A DNA stretch of 46,591 nucleotides from Planctomycetaceae bacterium (GCA_947492385.1 CANLMX010000014.1:1-46591); one strand, 5' to 3'. Shown: positions 1 through 8,039, counted from the first letter of the stretch. Program-made: numbers and translations. The notes: generated by a model not told the origin, from the letters alone.

Positions 1-1
1 C

Positions 2-1057
2 GCCCCCGTCAGTGCACTCGCCCTCGTTCTCGCGACCTCCGCGGCCGTATCGCTGGCGGCAACGACCGCCCGCGGCCAGTGTCCTGCCGATCTCGACGCG
101 AGCGGCGTCGTGAACGGCGCAGACCTCGCCGGCGTGCTTGCCGCATGGGGACCGTGCGCGCAGTGTTCCGAGGATCTTGACGGCGACGGCGTGGTCACGG
201 GGTCGGACTTGGGTCAGGTCCTCGTGGCGTGGGGGGAGTGTCCGGTGACGGTCCCGTCGTGGGCGACGCTGGTGGAAGCGCAGCCCGACCCGGCGGTGGT
301 GACGGACCCGGCGCTGCGTGCGGCGATCATCGCCACGGGCCGCCCGTGGCGCGTGCGCGACACGGCGACGCAGGTGGAGATGCTCCTGGTGCCGCCGGGG
401 ACGTTCCAGATGGGGTGCATCATGGGGTCGGACCAGTACGGGTGCATCTCACGGGAGCTTCCCGTGCACCAGGTGACGCTGACGAACGCGTTCTATCTGG
501 GTCGGTACGAGGTGACGCAAGCGCAGTGGACGGCGACCATGGGGAGCAACCCGTCGTACTTCCAAGGCCAGCCCGACTCGGCCAGCCGCCCGGTGGAGCG
601 GGTGCGCTGGGACAGAATCCAGGGCTACCTGAGCGCGACGGGCTTCCGGCTTCCCACCGAAGCGGAGTGGGAGTACGCGTGCCGCGCGGGGACGCAGACG
701 CCGTTCTACAACGGGTCGACGGATGACACCACGGCGGGGACGCTGGCGTGGTGGTACTACAACACGTGCCAGCCCGTCACGAGCTGCGGCACGCGACCTG
801 TCGGCGGCAAGGCCGCCAACGCCTTCGGCTTCCACGACATGCTGGGCAACGTGTGGGAGTGGGTGAACGACTGGTACGGCCTGTACACGGCGGACGCTCA
901 AACAGACCCAACGGGTCCGGTAAGTGCGTCGTTCCGCGTGCTCCGCGGCGGCTCCTGGCTGGGCGGCCCGGGCAACGTGAGCTCGTCCTTCCGCACGTTC
1001 CTCCCGCCCGACTACGCGGATTACATAGACGGCTTCCGCGTCGCGAGGAACCCGTGA
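2..1057 (+). CDS. Secreted dockerin-like / FGE-sulfatase (SUMF1) domain protein, 5' end outside window
   Basis: The reading frame is open from the first bases of the window, so the true start lies upstream. The visible N-terminus is a hydrophobic Ala/Leu/Val stretch ending near ARGQ, which reads as the end of a signal peptide. Two dockerin-like calcium loops follow (DLDASGVVNGADL and DLDGDGVVTGSDL, each ending in AWG), a common arrangement in Phycisphaerae exported proteins. From about residue 125 comes an FGE-sulfatase fold: MLLVPPGTFQMG, YEVTQAQW, GFRLPTEAEWEYACRAG, NVWEWVNDWYG, RGGSW and a final DGFRVARNP. The two active-site cysteines of true formylglycine-generating enzymes, which follow the GGS(Y/W) motif, are absent (GGSWLGGPGNVS). 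It is therefore probably a non-catalytic, lectin-like member. It ends before a strong hairpin. Domain call confident; role unknown. Confidence 0.85.
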   Translation, partial: APVSALALVLATSAAVSLAATTARGQCPADLDASGVVNGADLAGVLAAWGPCAQCSEDLDGDGVVTGSDLGQVLVAWGECPVTVPSWATLVEAQPDPAVVTDPALRAAIIATGRPWRVRDTATQVEMLLVPPGTFQMGCIMGSDQYGCISRELPVHQVTLTNAFYLGRYEVTQAQWTATMGSNPSYFQGQPDSASRPVERVRWDRIQGYLSATGFRLPTEAEWEYACRAGTQTPFYNGSTDDTTAGTLAWWYYNTCQPVTSCGTRPVGGKAANAFGFHDMLGNVWEWVNDWYGLYTADAQTDPTGPVSASFRVLRGGSWLGGPGNVSSSFRTFLPPDYADYIDGFRVARNP

Positions 1058-1103
1058 GTTCCGTTCCTCCCTTTCCTTTTACTGCCACCACGGGCGCGCG
1101 ATT

Positions 1104-1135
1104 CAAATTGGTCCCGCTCCTCCGGGACCAATTTG
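1104..1135. terminator. Perfect 12-13 bp inverted repeat between convergent genes
   Basis: CAAATTGGTCCC (1104-1115) is exactly complementary to GGGACCAATTTG (1124-1135), and one more G-C pair leaves a 6-nt loop. It sits between the end of the FGE-like gene (1057) and the end of the PEP-CTERM gene (1139). Because the stem starts and ends AT-rich, it can act as a terminator for both strands, although no long T tract follows. The AT-rich arms stand out from the GC-rich surroundings, so a dispersed palindromic repeat is an alternative. Confidence 0.6.
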
Positions 1136-1138
1136 TGA

Positions 1139-1672
1139 CTACGCGGGCAGCGGCGACCTCCGCCCGCGCCGTGCGCGTGCCGCGAGCATGAGCGCCACGA
1201 CCACCCCCGGCCCCGGCACCGCCTGCGGCGCCGCGCTCGAGCCGAACACCCACGCGTCCGCGCTGCCGTCGACCAGCGTCCGGTCGCCCGCGCCGAACAT
1301 GGCCACCTGCCACTGTCCGCCGACCTGTGTCCAGTAGTGCCAGTAGTTCTCCACCGGCCACAAGTCGCCCTCGCCGTACTGGAAGTCGGTGCCGACGCCG
1401 ATCCCGGTCACGAACTGGCCGAAGCTGAAGCTCTGATACTGCAGCTGCGCGCCCGCCACGCCGGCGATCGCCTGCTGCAGCGCCGCGAACCCGTTGGTGG
1501 GCTCCGTCCAGCGCAGCGTGAACACGTAGCCGTTGCCGTTCTCGAAGTCCACCTGGATGGTGGACGCGTACAGACCCGCGCCCACGTCATACGTGGCGAC
1601 GATCCCGGCGACGGCGTGCGAGAGGGTGAACGAGGTGGCCGCGATCGCGGCGACGGAATGCATCCGGTGCAT
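1139..1672 (-). CDS. PEP-CTERM-type sorted surface protein
   Basis: A 177-residue exported protein. The N-terminus (MHRMHSVAAIAATSFTLSHA) is a signal peptide. The C-terminus has VPGPG followed by a short hydrophobic segment (VVVALMLAA) and an Arg-rich tail, the layout of PEP-CTERM sorting signals recognised by exosortase and common in planctomycetes. The middle is rich in Gly, Tyr, Trp and Phe and looks like an extracellular beta domain; no enzyme motif is visible. The start at 1672 is chosen because AGGAAGG lies 6 nt upstream and because the open frame further upstream has no signal peptide. Function of the mature protein is unknown; surface or matrix location is inferred from the sorting tail. 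Confidence 0.75.
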   Translation of the reverse strand: MHRMHSVAAIAATSFTLSHAVAGIVATYDVGAGLYASTIQVDFENGNGYVFTLRWTEPTNGFAALQQAIAGVAGAQLQYQSFSFGQFVTGIGVGTDFQYGEGDLWPVENYWHYWTQVGGQWQVAMFGAGDRTLVDGSADAWVFGSSAAPQAVPGPGVVVALMLAARARRGRRSPLPA

Positions 1673-1909
1673 GGTGTTCCTTCCTGAGGTGCGCAGGAGA
1701 ACGGGGTTGTCTCGGATGCCGGTCGACCCGACTCGCATGCACCCACGCGGGTGCTGCCTACGGTGACGCCTTCGTTGCGGACTTTGACCGCATTCCTCCG
1801 GGCATCCGAGCGGCCGCTTCGTGTGCGGCCGCGGGCACGATAGCCGCGATTCAGGCACGCGCCAGCGACTGTCGCGAGTTCGGCGCAGATCGGCGCGATT
1901 CCCGCTCAC

Positions 1910-1915
1910 TACCAT
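1910..1915 (+). promoter_or_regulatory. Putative -10 box (TACCAT) for the moxR unit
   Basis: TACCAT lies 22 nt before the moxR ATG, followed by a GGAGGA site at 1928-1933. The hexamer fits the TACNNT pattern found before many first genes in this window. No clear -35 element is seen. Confidence 0.35.
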
Positions 1916-1937
1916 GCGTCCCGTCCCGGAGGACCCC

Positions 1938-2954
1938 ATGGCCGACGCGAACCAGACCGAAGCCCTCATCGCCGCCTTCCGCTCGGACCACGAGCGCGTG
2001 AAGAAGGAGGTCCAGAAGGCCGTCGTGGGCCACGAGGAGATCATCGACGGCATCCTGGTGTGCCTCTTCGCGGGCGGGCACTGCCTGCTCGAGGGCGTGC
2101 CGGGCCTCGGCAAGACGCTCCTCATCCGCAGCCTCTCGCAAGCACTGCAGCTGAAGTTCGGGCGCATCCAGTTCACGCCCGACCTGATGCCCGCCGACGT
2201 CACCGGCACCACCATCGTGGTGGAGACCCCCGAAGGCCGCGACTTCCAGTTCCGCAGGGGCCCGCTCTTCGCGCAGATCGTGCTGGCCGACGAGATCAAC
2301 CGCGCCACACCCAAGACGCAGAGCGCGCTGCTGGAAGCCATGCAGGAGCGCAGCGTCACCGTGGGCGGCGTCACCCACCAGCTCGACAAGCCGTTCTTCG
2401 TGATGGCCACGCAGAACCCCATCGAGCAGGAGGGCACGTACCCGCTGCCCGAGGCGCAGCTCGACCGGTTCTTCTTCAAGCTGGAGGTCGGCTACTCCAC
2501 CCGCGCCGACCTTCGCGAGATCCTCAACCGCACCACCGCCGGCGCGATGGACGAGCCGCAGAAGGTGATCGACGCCGAGACCATCCTGCGCCACCAGAAG
2601 CTGGTGCGCGCCGTGCGGATCGCCGACCAGGTGCAGGACTACGCGGTGCGGATCGTGCTTGCGACGCACCCGCGCGGGCAGTTCGCGACGCCGCTCGTCA
2701 ACCAGTTCCTGCGCTTCGGCGCCAGCCCCCGTGCCGCGCAGACCATCGTGCTGGGAGCGAAGGTGAAGGCGCTGCTTGCGGGCCGCGCCTCGGTGGCCGC
2801 CGAGGACATCAAGGCCGTGGCCGTGCCCGCGCTGCGCCACCGCGTGCTCATGAACTTCGAGGCCGAGGCCGAGGGCCGCGGCGCCGACGAGATCGTCACC
2901 AACATCCTGGAGACGGTGCCCGCGTCCGCCGCGGACTTCGCGGGCGCTCGCTGA
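1938..2954 (+). CDS. MoxR-family AAA+ ATPase
   Basis: A 338-residue AAA+ ATPase of the MoxR group, chaperone-like ATPases that often activate or mature partner proteins carrying VWA/DUF58 domains. Walker A is GVPGLGKT at residues 53-60, Walker B is IVLADEIN around 114-121, and the MoxR signatures RATPKTQSALLEAMQE and NPIEQEGTYPLPEAQLDRF follow; the C-terminal lid domain is complete. The open frame extends further upstream, but ATG at 1938 has GGAGGA about 4 nt upstream and gives the usual MoxR N-terminus. The usual DUF58 partner is not the next gene; a DUF1275-STAS membrane protein begins 6 bp downstream and is probably co-transcribed. Family assignment is firm; the substrate is unknown. Confidence 0.93.
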   Translation: MADANQTEALIAAFRSDHERVKKEVQKAVVGHEEIIDGILVCLFAGGHCLLEGVPGLGKTLLIRSLSQALQLKFGRIQFTPDLMPADVTGTTIVVETPEGRDFQFRRGPLFAQIVLADEINRATPKTQSALLEAMQERSVTVGGVTHQLDKPFFVMATQNPIEQEGTYPLPEAQLDRFFFKLEVGYSTRADLREILNRTTAGAMDEPQKVIDAETILRHQKLVRAVRIADQVQDYAVRIVLATHPRGQFATPLVNQFLRFGASPRAAQTIVLGAKVKALLAGRASVAAEDIKAVAVPALRHRVLMNFEAEAEGRGADEIVTNILETVPASAADFAGAR

Positions 2955-2960
2955 CCGGCC

Positions 2961-4139
2961 ATGCTCGTCGCGCAGGCACACTCCTTCTCGCAGAAGGCGA
3001 GGCTCGCGGTCACCCTCGCATGGGTGGCCGGCTACGTGAACGTGGTGGGCTTCGTCGTATGTGGCAGGGCGGTGTCCCACGTGAGCGGCACCGTTGCGAC
3101 GTTCGGCAAGGACGTGACCGACGGCGACTGGGCATTGCTTGGCTCGTCGGCATGGATCGTCTGGTGGTTCCTCGTGGGCGCGTTCGGCGCCGGCATGGCG
3201 ATGCACGTGGCGCGTGCCCGTCGGTGGAAGTCGATCTACGTGCTGCCGATCGCGATCGAGGCCGCGGCGCTGGTGGCGCTCGGATTCGTCATCGCGCTCT
3301 CGGATGCGCCCCAGATCGAGGGCGGGCGCACCATCGCGGGGCCGTCGCTGCTTGTGGCCACGGGCATCGCCTGCTTCGCGATGGGCCTGCAGAACGCCAC
3401 CATCACGCGCATCTCGGGCGGCGTCGTCCGCACCACCCACGTGACCGGCGTCCTCACCGACCTCGGGCTCGAGCTCTTCGCATTGGTCCCTCGCCGAGGC
3501 CCCACGCGCACCGTCGCCTCGCAGCCCGTCGGCGGGCTCTCGGTCGGCGAGCGCGCGGGGCTCCTTGCCAGCATCCTCGCGAGCTTCGCGATCGGTGCCG
3601 GCCTCGGCGGCTGGGCGCTCACCAAGACCGTCGACTTTGTCGTGGTGCCGCCGGTGCTGTTCCTCGCGTGGATCATCTTCGTCGATGCCTCGCAGCCGAT
3701 CGCGGACTTGCTGCCGATCCCTCCCGCCGAGGACGCAGATCCTGGGTTGTGGCCACCGAACCTGGCCGTGTACCGGCTGCGGTGCGCTTCCACGCGCCGT
3801 GGGGCCGCGCATCGGCTGCCGAACATGCAGACGTGGTTTGAGGAACTCGACCCGTCGGTCGACGTGGCCGTGATCGACCTGGGTGACGCGTCGGACCTCG
3901 AGTCGGCGGGCGCCGAGGAACTCTGCATCGTGGCCGACCGCATGCACCGCGGGGGCAAGGCGCTGGTGGTCGCCGGCGTGGACGAATTGCGCCACCCGAC
4001 GCTGCGCGCGGCGGGCCTCAAGCGCGTGATGCCCGTCGACTGCATCGCGCCCGACCTCGATTCGGCGCTCAAGCCCGCCAGCGAGCGCGCGTGGCGGCTC
4101 GCGGTGCGCTCGGCGTCGAGGCCGACCCCCGGCCATTGA
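2961..4139 (+). CDS. DUF1275 (YoaK-like) membrane protein fused to a C-terminal STAS domain
   Basis: A 392-residue protein in two parts. Residues about 14-235 are a DUF1275 membrane domain with about six hydrophobic segments and the family signature LQNATITRISGG...TTHVTGVLTDLG. Residues about 255-360 look like a STAS domain: VAVIDLGDASDLESAGAEEL, then an alternating helix/strand pattern (GGKALVVAGV...LRAAGL). In SulP anion transporters a C-terminal STAS domain controls a membrane transport domain; DUF1275 proteins usually end after the membrane part, so this is an uncommon design and suggests regulated transport or a scaffold role (inference). The usual phosphorylatable DS(S/T)G of anti-sigma antagonists is replaced by ESAG, so simple antagonist phosphorylation is unlikely. 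Starts 6 bp after moxR; its stop abuts the stop of the opposing kinase gene with no intervening base. Confidence 0.8.
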   Translation: MLVAQAHSFSQKARLAVTLAWVAGYVNVVGFVVCGRAVSHVSGTVATFGKDVTDGDWALLGSSAWIVWWFLVGAFGAGMAMHVARARRWKSIYVLPIAIEAAALVALGFVIALSDAPQIEGGRTIAGPSLLVATGIACFAMGLQNATITRISGGVVRTTHVTGVLTDLGLELFALVPRRGPTRTVASQPVGGLSVGERAGLLASILASFAIGAGLGGWALTKTVDFVVVPPVLFLAWIIFVDASQPIADLLPIPPAEDADPGLWPPNLAVYRLRCASTRRGAAHRLPNMQTWFEELDPSVDVAVIDLGDASDLESAGAEELCIVADRMHRGGKALVVAGVDELRHPTLRAAGLKRVMPVDCIAPDLDSALKPASERAWRLAVRSASRPTPGH

Positions 4140-5222
4140 TCATCTGCCGGGCAGGTCCCACTCGATGTCGGGCGGCGCGCTCGGCACCGGCCCACGCGTC
4201 CGTTCCGCATCCGGGTCGCCCCGGTCCGCCGGAAGTTCGATGCGCATCACCGTGCCGCGCGGCGAGCGATCGCGGTGCTCGACGCGGCCGCCGTGCCGCT
4301 CGACCAGCTTTCGTGCCACCGCAAGCCCAAGGCCCGTGCCGCGCAGTCCCTTGCTGCTCGCAAACGGCTCAAAGAGCCGGGGCCTGATCTCCCGCGGCAC
4401 GCCCGGGCCGTCATCCTCCACCTCGATGGCGAACGTGCCAACGCCCGCCACCAGCGTGCATCGCACGCGCACCATGCCCGAGCGCTCGGGCGCCGCCTCC
4501 ACCGCGTTCGCCAGCAGGTTGAGCACGCACTGGTGGACGGCGTTCGCGTCGATCGGCGCGGGCGGCAGTCCCTCCTCGCGCTCGAACGCGAGGCCCACGC
4601 GGCGGCGCTCGGCGGTGGCGCGCATCAGGTCGACCGCCTCGCCCACCACGCCTTCGAGCTGCGTCTCGGCGATCTCGAGCGGTCGGTCCTTCGAGAACGC
4701 GAGCATGTTCATGACCAGCCAGGACACGCGGTCGAGGTTGCGGGCCACGATGGGCCATCCTTGCCTCGCCATGTCGAGGTCGCCACGGCGGAGCGCGAGC
4801 TCGACGGCATCCGCACCCGTCCGCAGCCCCTGCAGCACGTTGCGAATGCCGTGGCTGATGGTGGCCACCGTCTCGCCGATGGCGCGCAGGCGTTCGGGGT
4901 CGGACTCCGCGGGCGGCGGGTCGCCGGGCCCGCCCACGTCGGTCACGCGCATGGTGGTCCTGCCGAACCGCAGCTCGTCGCCCGCGCGCAGCTCCACCCG
5001 GCCTTCTGCGCGCTGCCCGTTCACGAAGCTGCCGTGCGCGCTGGCAAGGTCGCGCAGGAACCAGCGCCCCTGCGACGGCGTCAGTTCGGCATGGCGACGG
5101 CTTACCGTGGGATCGGTGGACCCGAGCGCCTCGGTGCTGCGGCCCACCAACTGCGGCTCGGTGTCCGGGAGCACGTGCCGCGCACCCGCATCAGGCCCCG
5201 CGATCACGTGGAGTGCGAGCAC
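4140..5222 (-). CDS. FHA domain-histidine kinase
   Basis: A 360-residue soluble sensor kinase. Residues 1-97 form an FHA phosphothreonine-binding domain (VGRS, SRRHAEL, GSFVNG, DELRFG). The kinase core follows: H-box TISHGIRNVL with His124, N-box QCVLNLLANAVEAAPE, G1 DDGPGVP, F-box LFEPF and G2 GTGLGLAVARKLVERHGG. There is no membrane segment and no receiver domain, and no response regulator lies nearby. The GTG start at 5222 follows the TGA of the upstream TPR gene after one base (TGA-C-GTG), so the two proteins are probably made together. FHA input implies control by Ser/Thr phosphorylation; whether the WD40 kinase at 35-39 kb is involved is speculation. Domain calls are secure. Confidence 0.9.
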   Translation of the reverse strand: MLALHVIAGPDAGARHVLPDTEPQLVGRSTEALGSTDPTVSRRHAELTPSQGRWFLRDLASAHGSFVNGQRAEGRVELRAGDELRFGRTTMRVTDVGGPGDPPPAESDPERLRAIGETVATISHGIRNVLQGLRTGADAVELALRRGDLDMARQGWPIVARNLDRVSWLVMNMLAFSKDRPLEIAETQLEGVVGEAVDLMRATAERRRVGLAFEREEGLPPAPIDANAVHQCVLNLLANAVEAAPERSGMVRVRCTLVAGVGTFAIEVEDDGPGVPREIRPRLFEPFASSKGLRGTGLGLAVARKLVERHGGRVEHRDRSPRGTVMRIELPADRGDPDAERTRGPVPSAPPDIEWDLPGR

Positions 5223-5223
5223 G

Positions 5224-6645
5224 TCACTCCTCCGAGAGCAACTTGCGGAGCGCGGCGGCGCGTTCGGCGTCCACCGTCAGCAACGCCTGCTCCTGGTCCG
5301 AGGCGCATGTGCGGTCGCCAAGCCGGAAGCACGCGAGTCCGAGCACGAACCGCGCCTGGACGTTCGCACCGTCGAACGCGACCGCCTGCGCTGCGAGCGC
5401 ACGCGCGTCGGCGTACCGCTCCTCCTTGATGGCCGTCGCGGCGAGGCGGGTCTGCGCCGCAGCCTTCGCCTGGGGCGTTCCGTGCTCGAGCGCCATGCGA
5501 TACGCCTCGGTCGCGCGCGCGGCATCGCCGATCCCCTCGAGGCTGAGCCCGCGGTGCGCATGGGCGGTGGGATGCGTGGCCTCGACGGCGAGTGCCTTGT
5601 CGAAGGCCGCGAGCGCGTCGTCGCGCCGGCCAAGCCGCTCGTACGCGTAGCCGAGCGCGGCCGGGATGTCGGCGTCGTCGGTGATGGCCCGCGATGCCTC
5701 GTCGAGCTGCTGGGCCGCGTCGCCCCAGCGCTGCTGCGCCAGGAGCACGACGCCCAGCACGGCCTTCGCGTGCCCCCGCGAGCCGTCGAGCGCCAGCGCC
5801 GCTCGCGCGGCCTGCTCGGCTGCGTCCCGGCGGCCGGCGTTCCACTCGAGCACCGCGATCGCCTCCTCGACTCGGGCGCTCGCGGCACCCGCCGCGCGCG
5901 CGGCCGCAAGCGCCGCCCGCGAGCCCGCCGCGTCGCCGTCGTCCAGCAGCATGCCTGCGAGCGCGAGCGCCGCGTCGGCCTGGCGCGCGTCGGCGGCCAC
6001 CGCTTCGCGGAACGCCGCGAGCGCCGCGGGACGGTCGCCCGCGGCCAGTTGCGCGTGCCCAAGCGCGTGCAGCGCGTGCGACCTGCGCGCCGGATCGGAG
6101 GTCGCGGGAAGGTCCAGCGCGCGGCGTGCGGCGTCGGTGGCTCCGGCCGCGTCGCCGGTCGCGACGAGCGCGATGGCGAGGTTGGTCCATGCGCCTGCGA
6201 GTCCCGACTCCAGCTTCAGTGCCTCGCGGTACGACGCAATCGCCCCCTTCGCATCGCCCGCTCGCTGCGCGGCGACGCCTGCATCGAACGCCGCGATCGC
6301 CTGACGACGGAGCTCCGCTGCAGCGCGAGACGCTTCCTCGGCCGCGGCCCGTTCGGCCTGCGCGCGGGCCTCCGCCTCGGCGTTCGCCCGCGCCTCGGCT
6401 TCCGTGCGCGCGCGGGCCTCCGCCTCGGCACGTGCCTTCGCCTCGGCCTCGGCCTTCGCGCGCTCCTCGGCCTTTGCGCGCGCCGCCGCTTCCTCGGCCG
6501 CCGCCTGCTCGTCCGCCAGCCGCTGGGCGTCCGCCTGGCGTCGCGCCTCGTTCGCCCGCCGCACATAGGAAGCCAGCGGCCACGTGACGGCCGCAGCCAC
6601 CGCAAGCACGACCAGTCCCACGACGATCGGCGTCTTCGAGCGCAT
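5224..6645 (-). CDS. Membrane-anchored TPR protein with a long charged helix
   Basis: A 473-residue protein. The N-terminus has one membrane anchor (about residues 6-27, TPIVVGLVVLAVAAAVTW). Residues about 30-115 are almost entirely Ala, Glu, Arg and Lys in a repeating pattern (AEAEAKARAEAEARAR), predicting a long single helix or coiled coil. The remainder is a chain of tetratricopeptide repeats, for example GVAAQRAGDAKGAIASYREALKL and GYAYERLGRRDDALAAFDKAL. Such proteins are assembly scaffolds; the partner is unknown. The start at 6645 gives a compact anchor and has a TACCCT -10-like box 6 nt before it; the longer open frame upstream adds only low-quality sequence. It lies 22 bp after astB and is tightly coupled to the FHA kinase downstream, suggesting a joint signalling complex at the membrane (inference). 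Confidence 0.85.
   Translation of the reverse strand: MRSKTPIVVGLVVLAVAAAVTWPLASYVRRANEARRQADAQRLADEQAAAEEAAARAKAEERAKAEAEAKARAEAEARARTEAEARANAEAEARAQAERAAAEEASRAAAELRRQAIAAFDAGVAAQRAGDAKGAIASYREALKLESGLAGAWTNLAIALVATGDAAGATDAARRALDLPATSDPARRSHALHALGHAQLAAGDRPAALAAFREAVAADARQADAALALAGMLLDDGDAAGSRAALAAARAAGAASARVEEAIAVLEWNAGRRDAAEQAARAALALDGSRGHAKAVLGVVLLAQQRWGDAAQQLDEASRAITDDADIPAALGYAYERLGRRDDALAAFDKALAVEATHPTAHAHRGLSLEGIGDAARATEAYRMALEHGTPQAKAAAQTRLAATAIKEERYADARALAAQAVAFDGANVQARFVLGLACFRLGDRTCASDQEQALLTVDAERAAALRKLLSEE
6335..6545 (-). repeat. Low-complexity GCG/GAG repeat coding the Ala/Glu/Arg helix
   Basis: A purine-biased, imperfectly repetitive stretch within the TPR gene encodes alternating Ala, Glu, Arg and Lys residues. 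It is codon-level repetition of the helix, not a mobile repeat. Confidence 0.6.
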
Positions 6646-6651
6646 GCGGGC

Positions 6652-6657
6652 AGGGTA
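6652..6657 (-). promoter_or_regulatory. Putative -10 box (TACCCT) before the TPR gene
   Basis: On the minus strand TACCCT ends 6 nt before the ATG at 6645, in the short gap after astB. This spacing would put the transcript start at or next to the start codon. Confidence 0.4.
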
Positions 6658-6667
6658 CTTGCGGCGG

Positions 6668-8026
6668 CTAGCGCTGGAAGTCGTAGATCGCGCCCAGCCC
6701 GAGGATCCGCGTGAGCGCATCGAGCGCATCGCGGCCCTCGCGCAGCAGCTGCGGGTCGGCAAGGTCCTGCGGCGACAGTTCCTCGCGGTAGTGCCCGCGC
6801 ACCCACCGCACGAGGGCCTCGTGCCGCTCTGGCGACCACAGGCACCCTGGGGCCACCGCCGCCAGCTCGTCCTCGGTGAGCGGGACGCGCAGCCGCAGGC
6901 ACGCCGGCCCGCCGCCGTTGCGCATGCTCTCGCGCACGTCGAGGTAGATCGCGGTCTTCACCGGGCACCGCGCGTCGGTCACCATCGACTCGACCAGTCG
7001 GGCCACGCCCGGGTGCTGCTCGGACTCGGTGGGAAGGATCAGCGCCATGCCGCCCTCAGGCATCGTCACCACCTGGCTGTTGAAGAGGTAGGTGCGGACC
7101 GCATCGGCGACGCTCACCTCCGACTCGGGCACGGTCACGACATGCAGCGCACCGCCGAGCGCGCGTTCCACGTCGTCGATCACGCGGGCCTGGTCGAGGA
7201 ACGCGTGCTCGTGCACCAGCAGGAATCGCCCGTTGCCGACGGCGATCACGTCGTTGTGGAACACCCCTTGGTCGATCGCGGCCGGATGCTGCTGCGCCCA
7301 GACGCAGCGTGCCGGGTCGACGCCGTGGCGCGCGGCGACCGCCTGGCTCGCCTCGAGCGTCTGACGCGCCGGATAGCGCGACGGCCTGCGCCCCGCGCCG
7401 CTTGCCTGCGCACCGAATACGAACAGGTGCACGCCGGCGACCTCGCCGCCCGACGCGTCGCTCGACGTGAGGCGGGTGTGGTTCGCCGCACCTTCGTCAC
7501 CGAACGCGCTGGGGGTGCCGTCATCGAGCGCGGCGGGCAGTGCGTCATGCACCACGAAGTGCGCGGCATCGGCGAACACCGCCCGAAGCGTGCGCGCGGT
7601 CTGCGGCGGCTCGATCGCGCGGTGCGGCATCGCGCGGAGGTTCGCCACCGTCAAGTGGACGCGTCCGTCGCCCGAGTCCATCCCCGGCGTCACGGTGGCG
7701 GCGTTGGCGGTCCACATGCTGCTGGCGCTCGACGCGCGCGCCAGCAGGTGCGGTGCCTCGCGTGCGGCGGTCGCCACGGTGACCTCGTCCGACCCCGTGA
7801 ACCCCAGCGCGCGGAGCGTGGGGACGTGGGGGCGTTCCTGCGGGGGAAGCCAGCCCTGCGCGATGCCGAGCCGAGCGAGCGACGCGGCCTTCGCCAGTCC
7901 CTGCAGCGCGGCGTCCCGCGGCCGGGACACGGAACCCTGGTTCGACGTGCTCGCGACGTTTCCGCGGGAAAGCCCCGCGTAGTTGTGGGTGGGACCGACG
8001 ATGCCGTCGAAGTTCGCCTCGGGCAC
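6668..8026 (-). CDS. astB: N-succinylarginine dihydrolase
   Basis: AstB hydrolyses N2-succinylarginine to succinylornithine, ammonia and CO2, the second step of the arginine succinyltransferase (AST) pathway, in the cytoplasm. The protein (452 residues) is full length and closely follows the enterobacterial enzyme: NFDGIVGPTHNYAGLS near the N-terminus, GDEGAANH, GRRPSRYPARQT, DQGVFHNDVIAV, TYLFNSQ and NGGGPACLRLRV, ending YDFQR. The catalytic triad is visible as Glu178, His257 and Cys376. I chose the GTG at 8026 because it gives the usual AstB N-terminus and has TAGTCT 7 nt upstream; an in-frame ATG at 8053 would add nine residues. No other ast gene lies in the window, and the divergent neighbour is holA. 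Function is very likely; the pathway context is missing here. Confidence 0.93.
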   Translation of the reverse strand: MPEANFDGIVGPTHNYAGLSRGNVASTSNQGSVSRPRDAALQGLAKAASLARLGIAQGWLPPQERPHVPTLRALGFTGSDEVTVATAAREAPHLLARASSASSMWTANAATVTPGMDSGDGRVHLTVANLRAMPHRAIEPPQTARTLRAVFADAAHFVVHDALPAALDDGTPSAFGDEGAANHTRLTSSDASGGEVAGVHLFVFGAQASGAGRRPSRYPARQTLEASQAVAARHGVDPARCVWAQQHPAAIDQGVFHNDVIAVGNGRFLLVHEHAFLDQARVIDDVERALGGALHVVTVPESEVSVADAVRTYLFNSQVVTMPEGGMALILPTESEQHPGVARLVESMVTDARCPVKTAIYLDVRESMRNGGGPACLRLRVPLTEDELAAVAPGCLWSPERHEALVRWVRGHYREELSPQDLADPQLLREGRDALDALTRILGLGAIYDFQR

Positions 8027-8033
8027 GCTTCGG

Positions 8034-8039
8034 AGACTA
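8034..8039 (-). promoter_or_regulatory. Putative -10 box (TAGTCT) for astB
   Basis: TAGTCT on the minus strand lies 7 nt before the chosen GTG start of astB. It overlaps the extra codons of the longer ATG start, which favours the shorter protein if the box is real. Confidence 0.35.

Noticed and set aside
1810..1832. GCGGCCGC inverted pair in the moxR/PEP-CTERM divergent region
   Set aside because: Each half is itself a palindrome in GC-rich DNA, so pairing is expected often by chance, and it is not positioned near either start.
1851..4136. A 761-codon minus-strand frame opposite moxR and the DUF1275 gene
   Set aside because: It is Arg/His/Gly-rich with no family motif, and it lies antisense to two clear genes.
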